The notes: a model not told the origin generated them from the sequence alone. A stretch of 7,010 bases of DNA from Prevotellaceae bacterium (GCA_030536165.1 JAUNQM010000136.1:1-7010), one strand, 5' to 3'. Positions 1 through 6,658 are shown, numbered from the stretch's first letter. Made by a program: numbers and translations.

Positions 1-59
1 ATGAGTCGTGTTATGGCGGAACTAATCGTTCCGGTGCCACCTATGAATAATGCTTTCAT
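1..59 (-). CDS. NAD-dependent epimerase/dehydratase family protein, N-terminal fragment
   Basis: Only the first 19 codons are inside the window; the gene continues past base 1. The protein begins MKALFIGGTGTISSAITRL. A short beta-strand followed by GGTGTIS is the dinucleotide-binding GxxGxxG loop of extended short-chain dehydrogenases (nucleotide-sugar or sugar epimerases, dehydratases, reductases). The ATG at 57-59 is chosen because the Rossmann motif always sits at the extreme N-terminus in this family and an AT-rich leader precedes it. It is the last visible gene of the minus-strand run, 64 bases after the small ORF. A role in converting the sugar released or imported by its neighbours is inference. 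The exact substrate cannot be read from 19 residues. Confidence 0.8.
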   Translation of the reverse strand, partial: MKALFIGGTGTISSAITRL

Positions 60-77
60 GTTTTTTGATTTTTAGTT

Positions 78-99
78 ATAGGTTCTATATATTTTCTAT
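78..99 (-). repeat. 11-bp tandem repeat, two units, in the epimerase leader
   Basis: Two adjacent 11-mers, ATAGGTTCTAT and ATATTTTCTAT on the plus strand, match at 9 of 11 positions. They end 18 bases upstream of the epimerase start codon. Read on the minus strand they contain ATATAGAA, the core of the 22-bp array near 6800. The sequence is AT-rich, so chance is possible. Confidence 0.4.
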
Positions 100-123
100 G
101 GTTCTTAGTAATTATAGTTTTTT

Positions 124-264
124 TTATTTGCTTTCTATCTTTATCTCTTGAGGATTTTCTTCCTTGCACTTGAAGACATTATCTGCATAAAAGTCCTTGA
201 AATCTGCAGTAGGAATATCTTTGCGTTCCTCTTTGTCTTGTTTCTTTGTCCAAAATCTTGCCAT
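124..264 (-). CDS. Small hydrophilic protein of unknown function (46 aa)
   Basis: An ATG at 262-264 opens 46 codons ending in TAA, giving MARFWTKKQDKEERKD at the N-terminus and ending in QEIKIESK. I do not recognise it. It is strongly charged (many K, E, D), has one Cys (C33), no membrane segment and no signal peptide, so it should be cytoplasmic if made. It lies 24 bases after the GH43 stop and 64 bases before the epimerase start, in the same direction, filling what would otherwise be a 229-base gap inside a tightly packed operon. No Shine-Dalgarno sequence is visible, which is normal for this phylum. The spacing, balanced codons and mixed hydrophilic/aromatic composition favour a real gene, but at this length a chance ORF cannot be ruled out. 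Confidence 0.5.
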   Translation of the reverse strand: MARFWTKKQDKEERKDIPTADFKDFYADNVFKCKEENPQEIKIESK

Positions 265-288
265 AATAATATGCTTTATTGTGATACA

Positions 289-1293
289 TTATTTATATAA
301 GGTGCTGCTGCAAATCAATCTGTCTCCAGAGTCATCAACCTCAAAGAATGCAGGGCGACGAACTGTTCTTCCATTTACTTTCTGATGTGAATGGCAACAA
401 AGCAGCAGACGGCCGTCGAATGTGCGGAATATCATACCGTGACCATAGTTCGGTGGTGTGATTGGCTTTTCCTGTTGAATCCACGGTCCATCGAGTGTAC
501 CGCTTTGAGAATATGCTACACCTTGGGTATAATCACCAAACACCCAGCTTGTCCAAAGTATTCCGAGTCGTCCTGTCTTGGTGCGGAAAACAAAAGGTCC
601 ATCTGTCACCTTGTTTGTTTTGATTCGCCCATCTTCCGTCTTTTCCTTGCTCCACGGTGAGTCGCTCGACTTAAAAAGCAGTTGGCGTGTGCCTTCGATT
701 GTTCCACTCATATCATCTTTCAATCGTATCTTTTCCACCGTGCCATTCCAGTTCTGCAGCCATTCGTGGCAGAATATCATATATGGTTTGCCGTCGGTAT
801 CTACCCAGAAAGTAGCATCAAGTGTCGGTTGGTCGGCAGGGAGATATTTATCATCTGCCATCGGAACGTATGGACCTTCCGCCTTATCTGAAACAAGCAC
901 ATGGCTTGCACGACGCTCAATCTTATTTCCCTTAACAGAGTCTATGAAGACTTCCCTATTTGTGAACGTAGCGAAATAATAATACTTCCCATTATATTTA
1001 TGAAGTTCTGCTGCCCATATCATAGGTCTTGGCCCCATCCACGAATCATGATCAGTCTGAGCAACGCGAAAAGGTCCTGTCCATTTCTTCAGGTCTTTGC
1101 TTTTCCAGAGCATCCCGCCTGTCCCAGTCATATAATATGTCATGGTAGCGCTATCAGCAAGAATAAAAGGGTCTGACATGTATATGCTGTCAGTAGGCAC
1201 ATCGTTTCGTGGCATAAAATGCCTCTGGGCGTTACATAGTACTGCAATAGTCGAAAGCAGTATTGATGAAATAATAAATCTTTTCATAATCAT
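289..1293 (-). CDS. Secreted glycoside hydrolase family 43-type protein
   Basis: A 334-residue protein with an N-terminal signal peptide (about residues 3-22, MKRFIISSILLSTIAVLCNA), so it acts in the periplasm or at the outer membrane. C20 is preceded by AVL, a poor lipobox. The rest fits a single five-bladed GH43 domain: SDPF at 40-43 supplies the general-base Asp (D41), IWAAE at 92-96 is a usual GH43 strand, LDATFW at 158-163 supplies the pKa-modulating Asp (D159), and GHGMIF at 284-289 plus HSH at 301-303 line the active site. The usual EGP acid motif reads TDGP (230-233), while FCHEW at 174-178 carries E177, as I recall for one GH43 subgroup. GH43 members cleave arabinofuranosides, xylosides or galactofuranosides; the substrate here is not determined. 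The start overlaps the preceding stop as ATGA (1290-1293), implying translational coupling. A second in-frame ATG at 1285-1287 is an equally possible start. Confidence 0.87.
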   Translation of the reverse strand: MIMKRFIISSILLSTIAVLCNAQRHFMPRNDVPTDSIYMSDPFILADSATMTYYMTGTGGMLWKSKDLKKWTGPFRVAQTDHDSWMGPRPMIWAAELHKYNGKYYYFATFTNREVFIDSVKGNKIERRASHVLVSDKAEGPYVPMADDKYLPADQPTLDATFWVDTDGKPYMIFCHEWLQNWNGTVEKIRLKDDMSGTIEGTRQLLFKSSDSPWSKEKTEDGRIKTNKVTDGPFVFRTKTGRLGILWTSWVFGDYTQGVAYSQSGTLDGPWIQQEKPITPPNYGHGMIFRTFDGRLLLCCHSHQKVNGRTVRRPAFFEVDDSGDRLICSSTLYK

Positions 1294-3641
1294 CTTTTTA
1301 ATATTGACATAGGTCCTTCTGCATTTATTCCTTGAAGGTCAAACTGCAGATCTACCATATTGTCTGGCGTATAGAATTCAATATCAACTTCACCGCTGTC
1401 TCCAATAATAATCGAAGGTGTCCAATACACGGTGGTACGGATGTCAGGAGTAGCATCATTCATGCGTTCAGGAGTATCGTATCTTGGTGCATAGAAATCT
1501 ACATCTTGCTTATAACCTAAAGGAGTTACAACCTTTGTTGCAAAGGCGTGACGCCCAGTTTTCTCATGGGCATAACTGCTTGGGTCTTTAAGTTTGATGG
1601 CAATCACACCATATTGAGTCGCAGTGTTTGAGCCTCCCTCACTATCACTAAAAAGCATTGTAGCTGCATTATGTCTGCTGATATACTCTATGCGCTCTAT
1701 ATCTTCAGGCATGATATCGTTGACATATTCCTTCTCGTATGGGAAGTCGTTCACATAAACTACTCCTGCAAATGTTTCTCGCCCAGTGCCATCGTCAGAC
1801 ATCGGTGCATTAAAAGCATAGAACAGCGACTCGATTGTGACTGCTGATTTTAGTTCGTCATCGTTTGCGCTGTACGATCTATTAGGCATTATGCCATATC
1901 TGTTCACATATTCCTCGCGTTTATGTCCACGAACCTCAAGGTCGGGTAGTTCTACCATCCACAACTTGTTTAGATGGGAGTAACGCAGTTTGTAGGATGT
2001 ACTTTCTTCTCCGACGGTCTCTGCCAGTGGAATCATCGGTTCTGACTTGTAGTGCGGAATGTCGGTTTCATCTATGTTTAAGTCCATGAACGAAGTGCTT
2101 CCTTTGTGGTTCAATGCTGATATAAGGAATTTAGTGCTATCGGCAAATTGAAGTCCTTCCAAAGCGAAACGTCCAGACTTGTTGAGTTCTATTATCTGAA
2201 GCATTCGTGGATTGCTACACATGACAAGCAATGAAGGAGTTTTCATGTTCTTCTTCCACATTCCCCCAATACTTCCTTCGATAGCCTGTGACTGTTCAAT
2301 TGGATATTTGCATGTAGGTTTAACATCGTTGAGTATATCGCTGATGTTGTATCTGCGCCATGCCTGTGTCAGCATGAGCAGGTCGAGGTCGTTATCTACC
2401 TTTACGTTTACATCGGAAAAATAGTAAAGTGGCTGTTCGATTTTTCCTTTGATTTCCGATGAAAGGAGAAGTGTTGATACAATATTCCCGTTTATCGAAT
2501 CGTATGGTGTCGCATCTTTATCGGTCACAGAAAGTGAATAAGTGCCTTTAGGTGCTGTTATGTGTGCTTTCACCAAGTGGCGACGTTCATTCTTCTTATG
2601 CTGAAAGGCGATGTCACTTTCTGTCTTCTTCTGCTGTCCGCGGATAAACAGCGCACGTTCAGCAGCAATCTGATTAGTTGCTTTCTCAACAATACTAATC
2701 AGCGTCACACCCTCGTGGAAGTTTGATAACGGGATGCGGAAGTCTTTTCGCGTTATGTTCTCGGCTACAGCAATGTTAAGTGAGCCGTGTATGACTATTT
2801 CATATTTGCTTATATCAATATCTGGCGTATAGAGAGGGCGGATTAGGAGTTCTCCTGCATGTTGTGTAGCTGTTATTGTGATGCCTGATTGCAATGCGGC
2901 AGGGAACTGTAATTTTTGTTCTTTTCCATCGAGAGTCGTGGCAGTTAAGAAGTACGATTGCCCTTCATACGGGGTGAAAGCGATACTGCCCATGCCTAAG
3001 TGCTGCGATTCGCTTTCGGCTATCTCGTTTCCTTGCATGTCGGTAAGTACAACCTTCACATCTTCTCCCCCACCCTCTAAGTCAGTTGCTTTGAATGCGA
3101 CTTTTTGCATTTCTCCCACAATGAGTTGTCCACCTTCGGGCATTGCGTCGAAATAAAATTCATTTCCTGATTTCAACTTCTTCCTTTTCTTTTGCTGCGT
3201 GTCCTCTTGTTCGCCAAATCCTTTCACGCCAATCGTTTTTGAGAAAAAGTATTCCTCAGGGAAGTTGCGCATATACGATGAATAAGCCACTATCTTGTAT
3301 GTGCCTGTTGATAATTTGTTTGACAGGGCAATGTTATTGGCAAACACACCAAGCGAATCACATCTGATAAGTGAATGTGAGAGCACTTCACCTCGTTCTG
3401 TTGCCACCAAATCCACATATATATAATAGGAAAGTAGTGACTGGCGATTGGTGATAGCATTTATGAGATACCCACGAAACCACACGCTGTCGCCTGCAAT
3501 ATAGTTCGACTTGTCGGTGTGGAGATAGACTTTTTCCATAGGCACAGCCTTGTAATAGTCTATCACCTTTTGTTGAATGCCTTGTGAGAAGGCAGACAAC
3601 GACATCCCAATAGATAAAAGTATAAACAGTAGCTTTTTCAT
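1290..3641 (-). CDS. Secreted MG2-domain / TonB-plug-like protein without beta-barrel
   Basis: A 783-residue exported protein. Residues 1-19 form a signal peptide (KKLLFILLS core, cleavage near AFS|Q20). Residues 35-138 (KVYLHTDKSNYIAGDSVWF onward) match the macroglobulin MG2-type beta domain common in Bacteroidota, and 165-245 look like a second such domain (GGQLIVGEMQKVAFKATD). Residues about 566-687 resemble a TonB-receptor plug: LPDLEVRG, then VVYVNDFPY, PEDIERIEYI and YGVIAIKLK. Residues 733-777 (YWTPSIIIGDSGEVDIEFYTPD) form a final Ig-like beta unit typical of the family. No 22-strand barrel follows, so it is not a complete TonB-dependent transporter. A periplasmic or outer-membrane-associated role is likely; its biochemical activity is unknown. 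The gene is 67 bases downstream of the transporter and overlaps the GH43 start by four bases (ATGA). Confidence 0.82.
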   Translation of the reverse strand: MKKLLFILLSIGMSLSAFSQGIQQKVIDYYKAVPMEKVYLHTDKSNYIAGDSVWFRGYLINAITNRQSLLSYYIYVDLVATERGEVLSHSLIRCDSLGVFANNIALSNKLSTGTYKIVAYSSYMRNFPEEYFFSKTIGVKGFGEQEDTQQKKRKKLKSGNEFYFDAMPEGGQLIVGEMQKVAFKATDLEGGGEDVKVVLTDMQGNEIAESESQHLGMGSIAFTPYEGQSYFLTATTLDGKEQKLQFPAALQSGITITATQHAGELLIRPLYTPDIDISKYEIVIHGSLNIAVAENITRKDFRIPLSNFHEGVTLISIVEKATNQIAAERALFIRGQQKKTESDIAFQHKKNERRHLVKAHITAPKGTYSLSVTDKDATPYDSINGNIVSTLLLSSEIKGKIEQPLYYFSDVNVKVDNDLDLLMLTQAWRRYNISDILNDVKPTCKYPIEQSQAIEGSIGGMWKKNMKTPSLLVMCSNPRMLQIIELNKSGRFALEGLQFADSTKFLISALNHKGSTSFMDLNIDETDIPHYKSEPMIPLAETVGEESTSYKLRYSHLNKLWMVELPDLEVRGHKREEYVNRYGIMPNRSYSANDDELKSAVTIESLFYAFNAPMSDDGTGRETFAGVVYVNDFPYEKEYVNDIMPEDIERIEYISRHNAATMLFSDSEGGSNTATQYGVIAIKLKDPSSYAHEKTGRHAFATKVVTPLGYKQDVDFYAPRYDTPERMNDATPDIRTTVYWTPSIIIGDSGEVDIEFYTPDNMVDLQFDLQGINAEGPMSILKR

Positions 3642-3665
3642 TTGCCGTTCTTCAGATATTTCTTA

Positions 3666-3690
3666 GAACCTTGAACCTGAAACCTAAAAC
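3666..3690. repeat. 7-bp tandem repeat upstream of the MG2/plug-like gene
   Basis: The plus strand reads GAACCTT, GAACCTG, AAACCTA and then AAAC, three heptamers and a part unit. It lies 25 bases upstream of the start codon at 3641, in the 67-base spacer after the MFS gene. It is directly followed by ACAATTTACA (3689-3698), a decamer that recurs at 5201-5210. No promoter motif or terminator is visible in this spacer. Confidence 0.65.
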
Positions 3691-3708
3691 AATTTACAAG
3701 TATTGTGT

Positions 3709-5121
3709 CTATGCTTCTTTTGGCATCAACAGTTTTAGGATTGTCCATCCTAAGAGGTATGCAATACCGCACCAGCAGAACAGTATCATGTAGCCAGAAG
3801 GCTTCCCTTCAAATCCGAAAATAGAAAGGTTTGTCTCATCGGCAAAGACTATAATGTAACCTGCAGCAAGGTTGAGCCATGCATTGCAGAACCCGCCAAC
3901 CGTCCCTGAAATGCCTGTTATTGTTGCAGCCGACGACTTAGGGAATCTGTCACCAATGACAGAGAACATGTTTGCGCTCCAGCTTTGATGTGCTGCGCCC
4001 AATATACCTATTATTATAATAGGAGCCCACGGAGTTGAGAAATATTCACCTGCGGGCTGGGCAAACAAGCCTAATAACGGAACACAGGCAAACACAAACA
4101 TAGACCACAGATGACTTTCGTATGCAGTCTTACCACGACGGATAAAGAGGTTCGGCAACTTTCCACCAAAGATGCTGAGCATGGTTATAAGGTAGAGGAC
4201 AAATATAAGCGTCATGCCTTCGGTGTCAGTCGGTTTGATATTAAACTGTGTGTTTATGTACATTGGAGTCCAGAATAGGAAGAACCACCATCCGCCATCG
4301 CTGACGAACCTACACAGCGACAATGCCCAAGTCTCGCGCATCTTCAATGCCAGGAGATATGATAGAGGTTGTTGGTTGTCAGTTGAAGGTAGACCTCCCT
4401 CTCCCCCGTCCTGAAGGGAAGCGGACTGGAAATTGTCCGTACTTGTCTCTTCTGGTTTCCTGTAGAGTAATATCCACAGTCCCATCCATACGTAGCCGAG
4501 AGCACCAATAACGATAAATGCCATCTCCCACCCCCAATATTTTGCTATCAAAGGTATAGCAAACGGAGCAATTAGGGCACCTATTGAGCAGCCGCTATTG
4601 AAGATAGATGTTGCGAAGGCGCGGTCTTTTGGCTCGAAGTATTCCGCAGTAACTTTTATGGCTGCAGGGAAATTGCCCGACTCGCCAATAGCGAGCAGAC
4701 AGCGGGCGCTAAGGAACATCCACACGCTCACCGTGCCTATAGCCAACGCCATCTTCGACCCAGCTGCAAGCTGTAACATTTCTGGCGACTTTAGGTCGTC
4801 AATACCGAGCACCATTTCCGTACCGATACCGCAAACTGCATGAAGGCATGCGCCAGTACTCCATATTCCGATAGCCCAAAGGTAACCTTTCTTGCTACCG
4901 AGCCAGTCTATCAGTTTGCCAGCAAAAAACATAGCGATGGCATAAACCATAGAAAACATGCTCGTGATAGTTCCATACATCGTCTCGTCCCAATGAAATT
5001 CCTTTTCAATAAGGTTTGGATACGTAAGCGACAAGACTTGTCGGTCAAGATAATTCACAGTCGTGGCAAAGAACAATAAGCCACAGATAATCCATTTATA
5101 GTTTGATGTTTTCATAGTCAT
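3709..5121 (-). CDS. MFS transporter, ExuT-like anion:cation symporter family
   Basis: A 470-residue inner-membrane protein with about 12 hydrophobic segments. NYLDRQVLS at 23-31 in the first helix and RCLLAIGESGNFPAAIK at 140-156 in the fourth are hallmarks of the anion:cation symporter branch of MFS that includes hexuronate (ExuT) and galactarate/glucarate transporters. AGKLIDWLGSKKG at 67-79 is the MFS loop 2-3 motif. It probably imports hexuronates or another sugar acid by proton symport; the exact substrate is inference. The central loop between helices 6 and 7 (about 221-255) is long and contains LQDGGEGGLP, whose DNA resembles the G/C-rich intergenic repeat at 5211-5280. The first ATG (5119-5121) and a second at 5113-5115 are both possible starts. 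It is the second gene of the operon, with a 164-base repeat-filled gap after the UroD-like gene. Confidence 0.87.
   Translation of the reverse strand: MTMKTSNYKWIICGLLFFATTVNYLDRQVLSLTYPNLIEKEFHWDETMYGTITSMFSMVYAIAMFFAGKLIDWLGSKKGYLWAIGIWSTGACLHAVCGIGTEMVLGIDDLKSPEMLQLAAGSKMALAIGTVSVWMFLSARCLLAIGESGNFPAAIKVTAEYFEPKDRAFATSIFNSGCSIGALIAPFAIPLIAKYWGWEMAFIVIGALGYVWMGLWILLYRKPEETSTDNFQSASLQDGGEGGLPSTDNQQPLSYLLALKMRETWALSLCRFVSDGGWWFFLFWTPMYINTQFNIKPTDTEGMTLIFVLYLITMLSIFGGKLPNLFIRRGKTAYESHLWSMFVFACVPLLGLFAQPAGEYFSTPWAPIIIIGILGAAHQSWSANMFSVIGDRFPKSSAATITGISGTVGGFCNAWLNLAAGYIIVFADETNLSIFGFEGKPSGYMILFCWCGIAYLLGWTILKLLMPKEA
4393..4420. repeat. Repeat-like G/C-rich segment inside the MFS gene
   Basis: Within the MFS coding region the plus strand at 4394-4407 (CCTCCCTCTCCCCC) matches 13 of 14 bases of CCTCCATCTCCCCC at 5216-5229 in the intergenic element, and in both places a short A-containing stretch and GGG follow. 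It encodes the low-complexity LQDGGEGGLP in the cytoplasmic central loop and keeps the frame open. It could be a relic of repeat insertion or a chance similarity of G/C-rich sequence. Confidence 0.45.
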
Positions 5122-5152
5122 TGGTCTATGTTTTCAAGTTTCAGTTTATTTT

Positions 5153-5184
5153 TTTCGAGGTTTCGACATTTCGATGTTTCGAAG
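5153..5184. repeat. 8-bp tandem repeat TTTCGANN, four units, upstream of the MFS gene
   Basis: The plus strand reads TTTCGAGG, TTTCGACA, TTTCGATG, TTTCGAAG without gaps. The first six bases are invariant and the last two vary. It starts 31 bases upstream of the MFS start codon, in the transcribed spacer if the operon model is right. Just nearer the gene, CAAGTTTCAGTTT (5135-5147) is a degenerate relative. Confidence 0.8.
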
Positions 5185-5210
5185 AGCAGAGCTACACCTT
5201 ACAATTTACA

Positions 5211-5280
5211 TGCCCCCTCCATCTCCCCCCAAAGGGGAGGGTTAAGTTCCCCTCCTACGGGGAGGGGTTAGGGGAGGGCA
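5211..5280. repeat. 70-bp G/C-rich palindromic element, MITE/REP-like
   Basis: The ends are TGCCCCCTCC (5211-5220) and GGGGAGGGCA (5271-5280), inverted repeats matching at 8 of 10 positions. Inside are two hairpins: CTCCCC (5223-5228) with GGGGAG (5234-5239), and CCCCTCC (5249-5255) with GGAGGGG (5261-5267). ACAATTTAC occurs on both sides (5201-5209 and 5281-5289), like a 9-bp target duplication; the right copy overlaps the stop codon of the UroD-like gene. No T-run follows the hairpins on the minus strand, so it is not a normal terminator. I recall similar sequences scattered through Bacteroidota intergenic DNA, but cannot search here. Confidence 0.65.
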
Positions 5281-5285
5281 ACAAT

Positions 5286-6422
5286 TTACGCTTTACAAAC
5301 CCTATGTATCACGTCATACACCTTCGCCTGTTCCTCTGGCGTCTCACAGTATGTTACCACAATCAATTTCATTCCAGGCTTCCAGAGTTCGCGCACCTTC
5401 TGCTCAACCAATTCTGCTGAGCCGACGATTCTCACGTTCAGTATCACACCTGTATGTGCAAACGTATCAGCATAACCTTCCGTTGGATTAGCGCCAGGAT
5501 CAGTTGCCAACGAGAAAGCACCGTCAGCCATTCTCAGGTTTGGTATCTTCACAATGTCGGCTTTCTTATTGCTCCAGTTGCCGCACGAATGGAAGACAGC
5601 ACCGCCAAACTCATTTCCTACCTTAACCATAGCAGGTACGGCAAAATCCTTATACTCCTGCGGAGGCATCATCGTAACCGTGTCATCGCTCAAACCGATG
5701 CCATCGAAATAGAGCGAAGATGTAAAGCCATGACCAGGCTTTACCAAGCAATGCCCAATCATTTCCCTCTGCTTTTTAGTGAAGTCGATAGTTAGGTCTG
5801 CAGCAATGTCGAAAGCCTTGTGCATCTTCTCTGGGTTCAGATAGAAATCCATAAAGAACTGATTCGGGTCGATGATGTTGCTCAAAGTGTTGAGAGGCGA
5901 CTGCAGGTCGCTAAACGACAATGGGAGCATGCCTTTAGTCTTGTCAAGGAAATACTCTGTCATGTCAAGAGTGTGGCGACCAATAGGAGTCTCGCTGACT
6001 GGTCTTATGTCAGCATTAAGCAAACTCTCAGTCGATTCAAACTTGCCCGACACAGCAGGAGCAAGCCCAGGCTCCCATATATAATCGAAGCCAAAGCCAG
6101 CCGCAATAGTGCCAAGTCCATACCACGGTTCGAGGAAGTTAGCCACGTCAGCCTTAAAAGCCATACTCGCCTTTAGCGCACCGAGTTGCCATTCGAGCGA
6201 CTTCTTCATGTCCTTACTATCGGCAGCAAACACCTCTGCGACCCTCATACGTCGATAAACCAGCACACCCGACTCCGCCTCCATAAACTGACGGCAGCAT
6301 TCCTCCTTTTCCGCCTCGTATGCAACATACTCCTCCAAGTCGAAACTCTCTGGCGTAATTGGCGTTACCTGAGTAGATTGCGAGTCACGCTTACTGGTAT
6401 CAAAGCTATCTTTAATCTGCAT
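5286..6422 (-). CDS. Uroporphyrinogen decarboxylase-fold protein, probable corrinoid methyltransferase-type
   Basis: A 378-residue cytoplasmic protein of the UroD/MtaA superfamily, close to the usual length. The C-terminal half is the typical TIM barrel: PLSFSDLQSPLNTL at 167-180, an FHSCGNW motif at 277-283, and LIVVTYCETPEEQ near the end. H278, C280 and C359 form an H-x-C...C set whose spacing (79 residues from C280 to C359) resembles the zinc ligands of MtaA/MtbA methylcobamide:CoM methyltransferases as I recall them. A true heme-pathway HemE would not have this set and would carry the RQAGR motif, which is absent. It is therefore more likely to move methyl groups from a corrinoid or thiol, or to be a UroD-like enzyme of unknown substrate, than to make heme. 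It is the first gene of the operon, 41 bases below a consensus promoter. Why it sits with glycan genes is not known. Confidence 0.8.
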   Translation of the reverse strand: MQIKDSFDTSKRDSQSTQVTPITPESFDLEEYVAYEAEKEECCRQFMEAESGVLVYRRMRVAEVFAADSKDMKKSLEWQLGALKASMAFKADVANFLEPWYGLGTIAAGFGFDYIWEPGLAPAVSGKFESTESLLNADIRPVSETPIGRHTLDMTEYFLDKTKGMLPLSFSDLQSPLNTLSNIIDPNQFFMDFYLNPEKMHKAFDIAADLTIDFTKKQREMIGHCLVKPGHGFTSSLYFDGIGLSDDTVTMMPPQEYKDFAVPAMVKVGNEFGGAVFHSCGNWSNKKADIVKIPNLRMADGAFSLATDPGANPTEGYADTFAHTGVILNVRIVGSAELVEQKVRELWKPGMKLIVVTYCETPEEQAKVYDVIHRVCKA

Positions 6423-6462
6423 AATTATTCTATAGTACTTATATTCTCCAAAAAGGAATATG

Positions 6463-6494
6463 CAAAGTTACGATTTAGTGAGCGATTTTCCAAA
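6463..6494 (-). promoter_or_regulatory. Bacteroidota-type promoter of the UroD-like operon
   Basis: On the minus strand TTTG (6494-6491) is followed after exactly 20 bases by TAACTTTG (6470-6463), which fits the Bacteroides -33 TTTG / -7 TAnnTTTG consensus. Transcription should start near 6457, giving a leader of about 35 bases with no Shine-Dalgarno sequence. The -33 box lies in the inverted repeat CAAAT-TT-ATTTG (6491-6502), which could be an operator. No similar promoter appears upstream of the downstream genes, so it probably serves the whole run. Confidence 0.75.
6464..6483. repeat. 20-bp direct repeat, promoter-proximal copy
   Basis: AAAGTTACGATTTAGTGAGC matches 19 of 20 bases of the copy at 6659-6678; the first 17 are identical. 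It contains most of the -7 box of the operon promoter. Confidence 0.85.
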
Positions 6495-6569
6495 TTTATT
6501 TGAAAAAATCCGAGCGAGAGGACTTCGCCCTGCGCCTGAAAGCGAAGCTGAAGAACTAAAACCGTAGGT

Positions 6570-6600
6570 TAAAGATAGCGCAAATCGAACACAATACAAA
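6570..6600 (-). promoter_or_regulatory. Possible second upstream promoter
   Basis: On the minus strand TTTG (6600-6597) is followed after 19 bases by TATCTTTA (6577-6570), one base from the -7 consensus TAnnTTTG. If used, it would give a leader of about 140 bases containing a hairpin (CTTCGC 6523-6528 with GCGAAG 6542-6547). It lies inside the segment bracketed by the 20-bp direct repeats. Confidence 0.45.
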
Positions 6601-6658
6601 ATAAAAGACGGAGTTTTTTATTTTTATTGTTTTGATGCAGCCTATCTTCGGCGGAACA

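Noticed and set aside
197..385. 62-codon plus-strand ORF across the GH43 3' end
   Set aside because: It overlaps the GH43 C-terminus and the small minus-strand ORF, and its hydrophobic, Cys/Leu-rich translation is what antisense AT-rich sequence usually gives.
5223..5267. Intrinsic terminator after the UroD-like gene
   Set aside because: The hairpins are strong, but on the minus strand they are followed by G-rich and mixed sequence rather than a U-run, so ordinary intrinsic termination is unlikely.
5820..6176. 118-codon plus-strand ORF opposite the UroD-like gene
   Set aside because: It is antisense to a well-supported gene, its translation has no recognisable domain, and it has no promoter or leader of its own. 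The other plus-strand ORFs over the coding regions were rejected for the same reason.
6523..6547. Terminator or riboswitch in the long leader
   Set aside because: The 6-bp stem has a 13-base loop, and the T-run on the minus strand comes about 15 bases after it; no known riboswitch core is recognisable.
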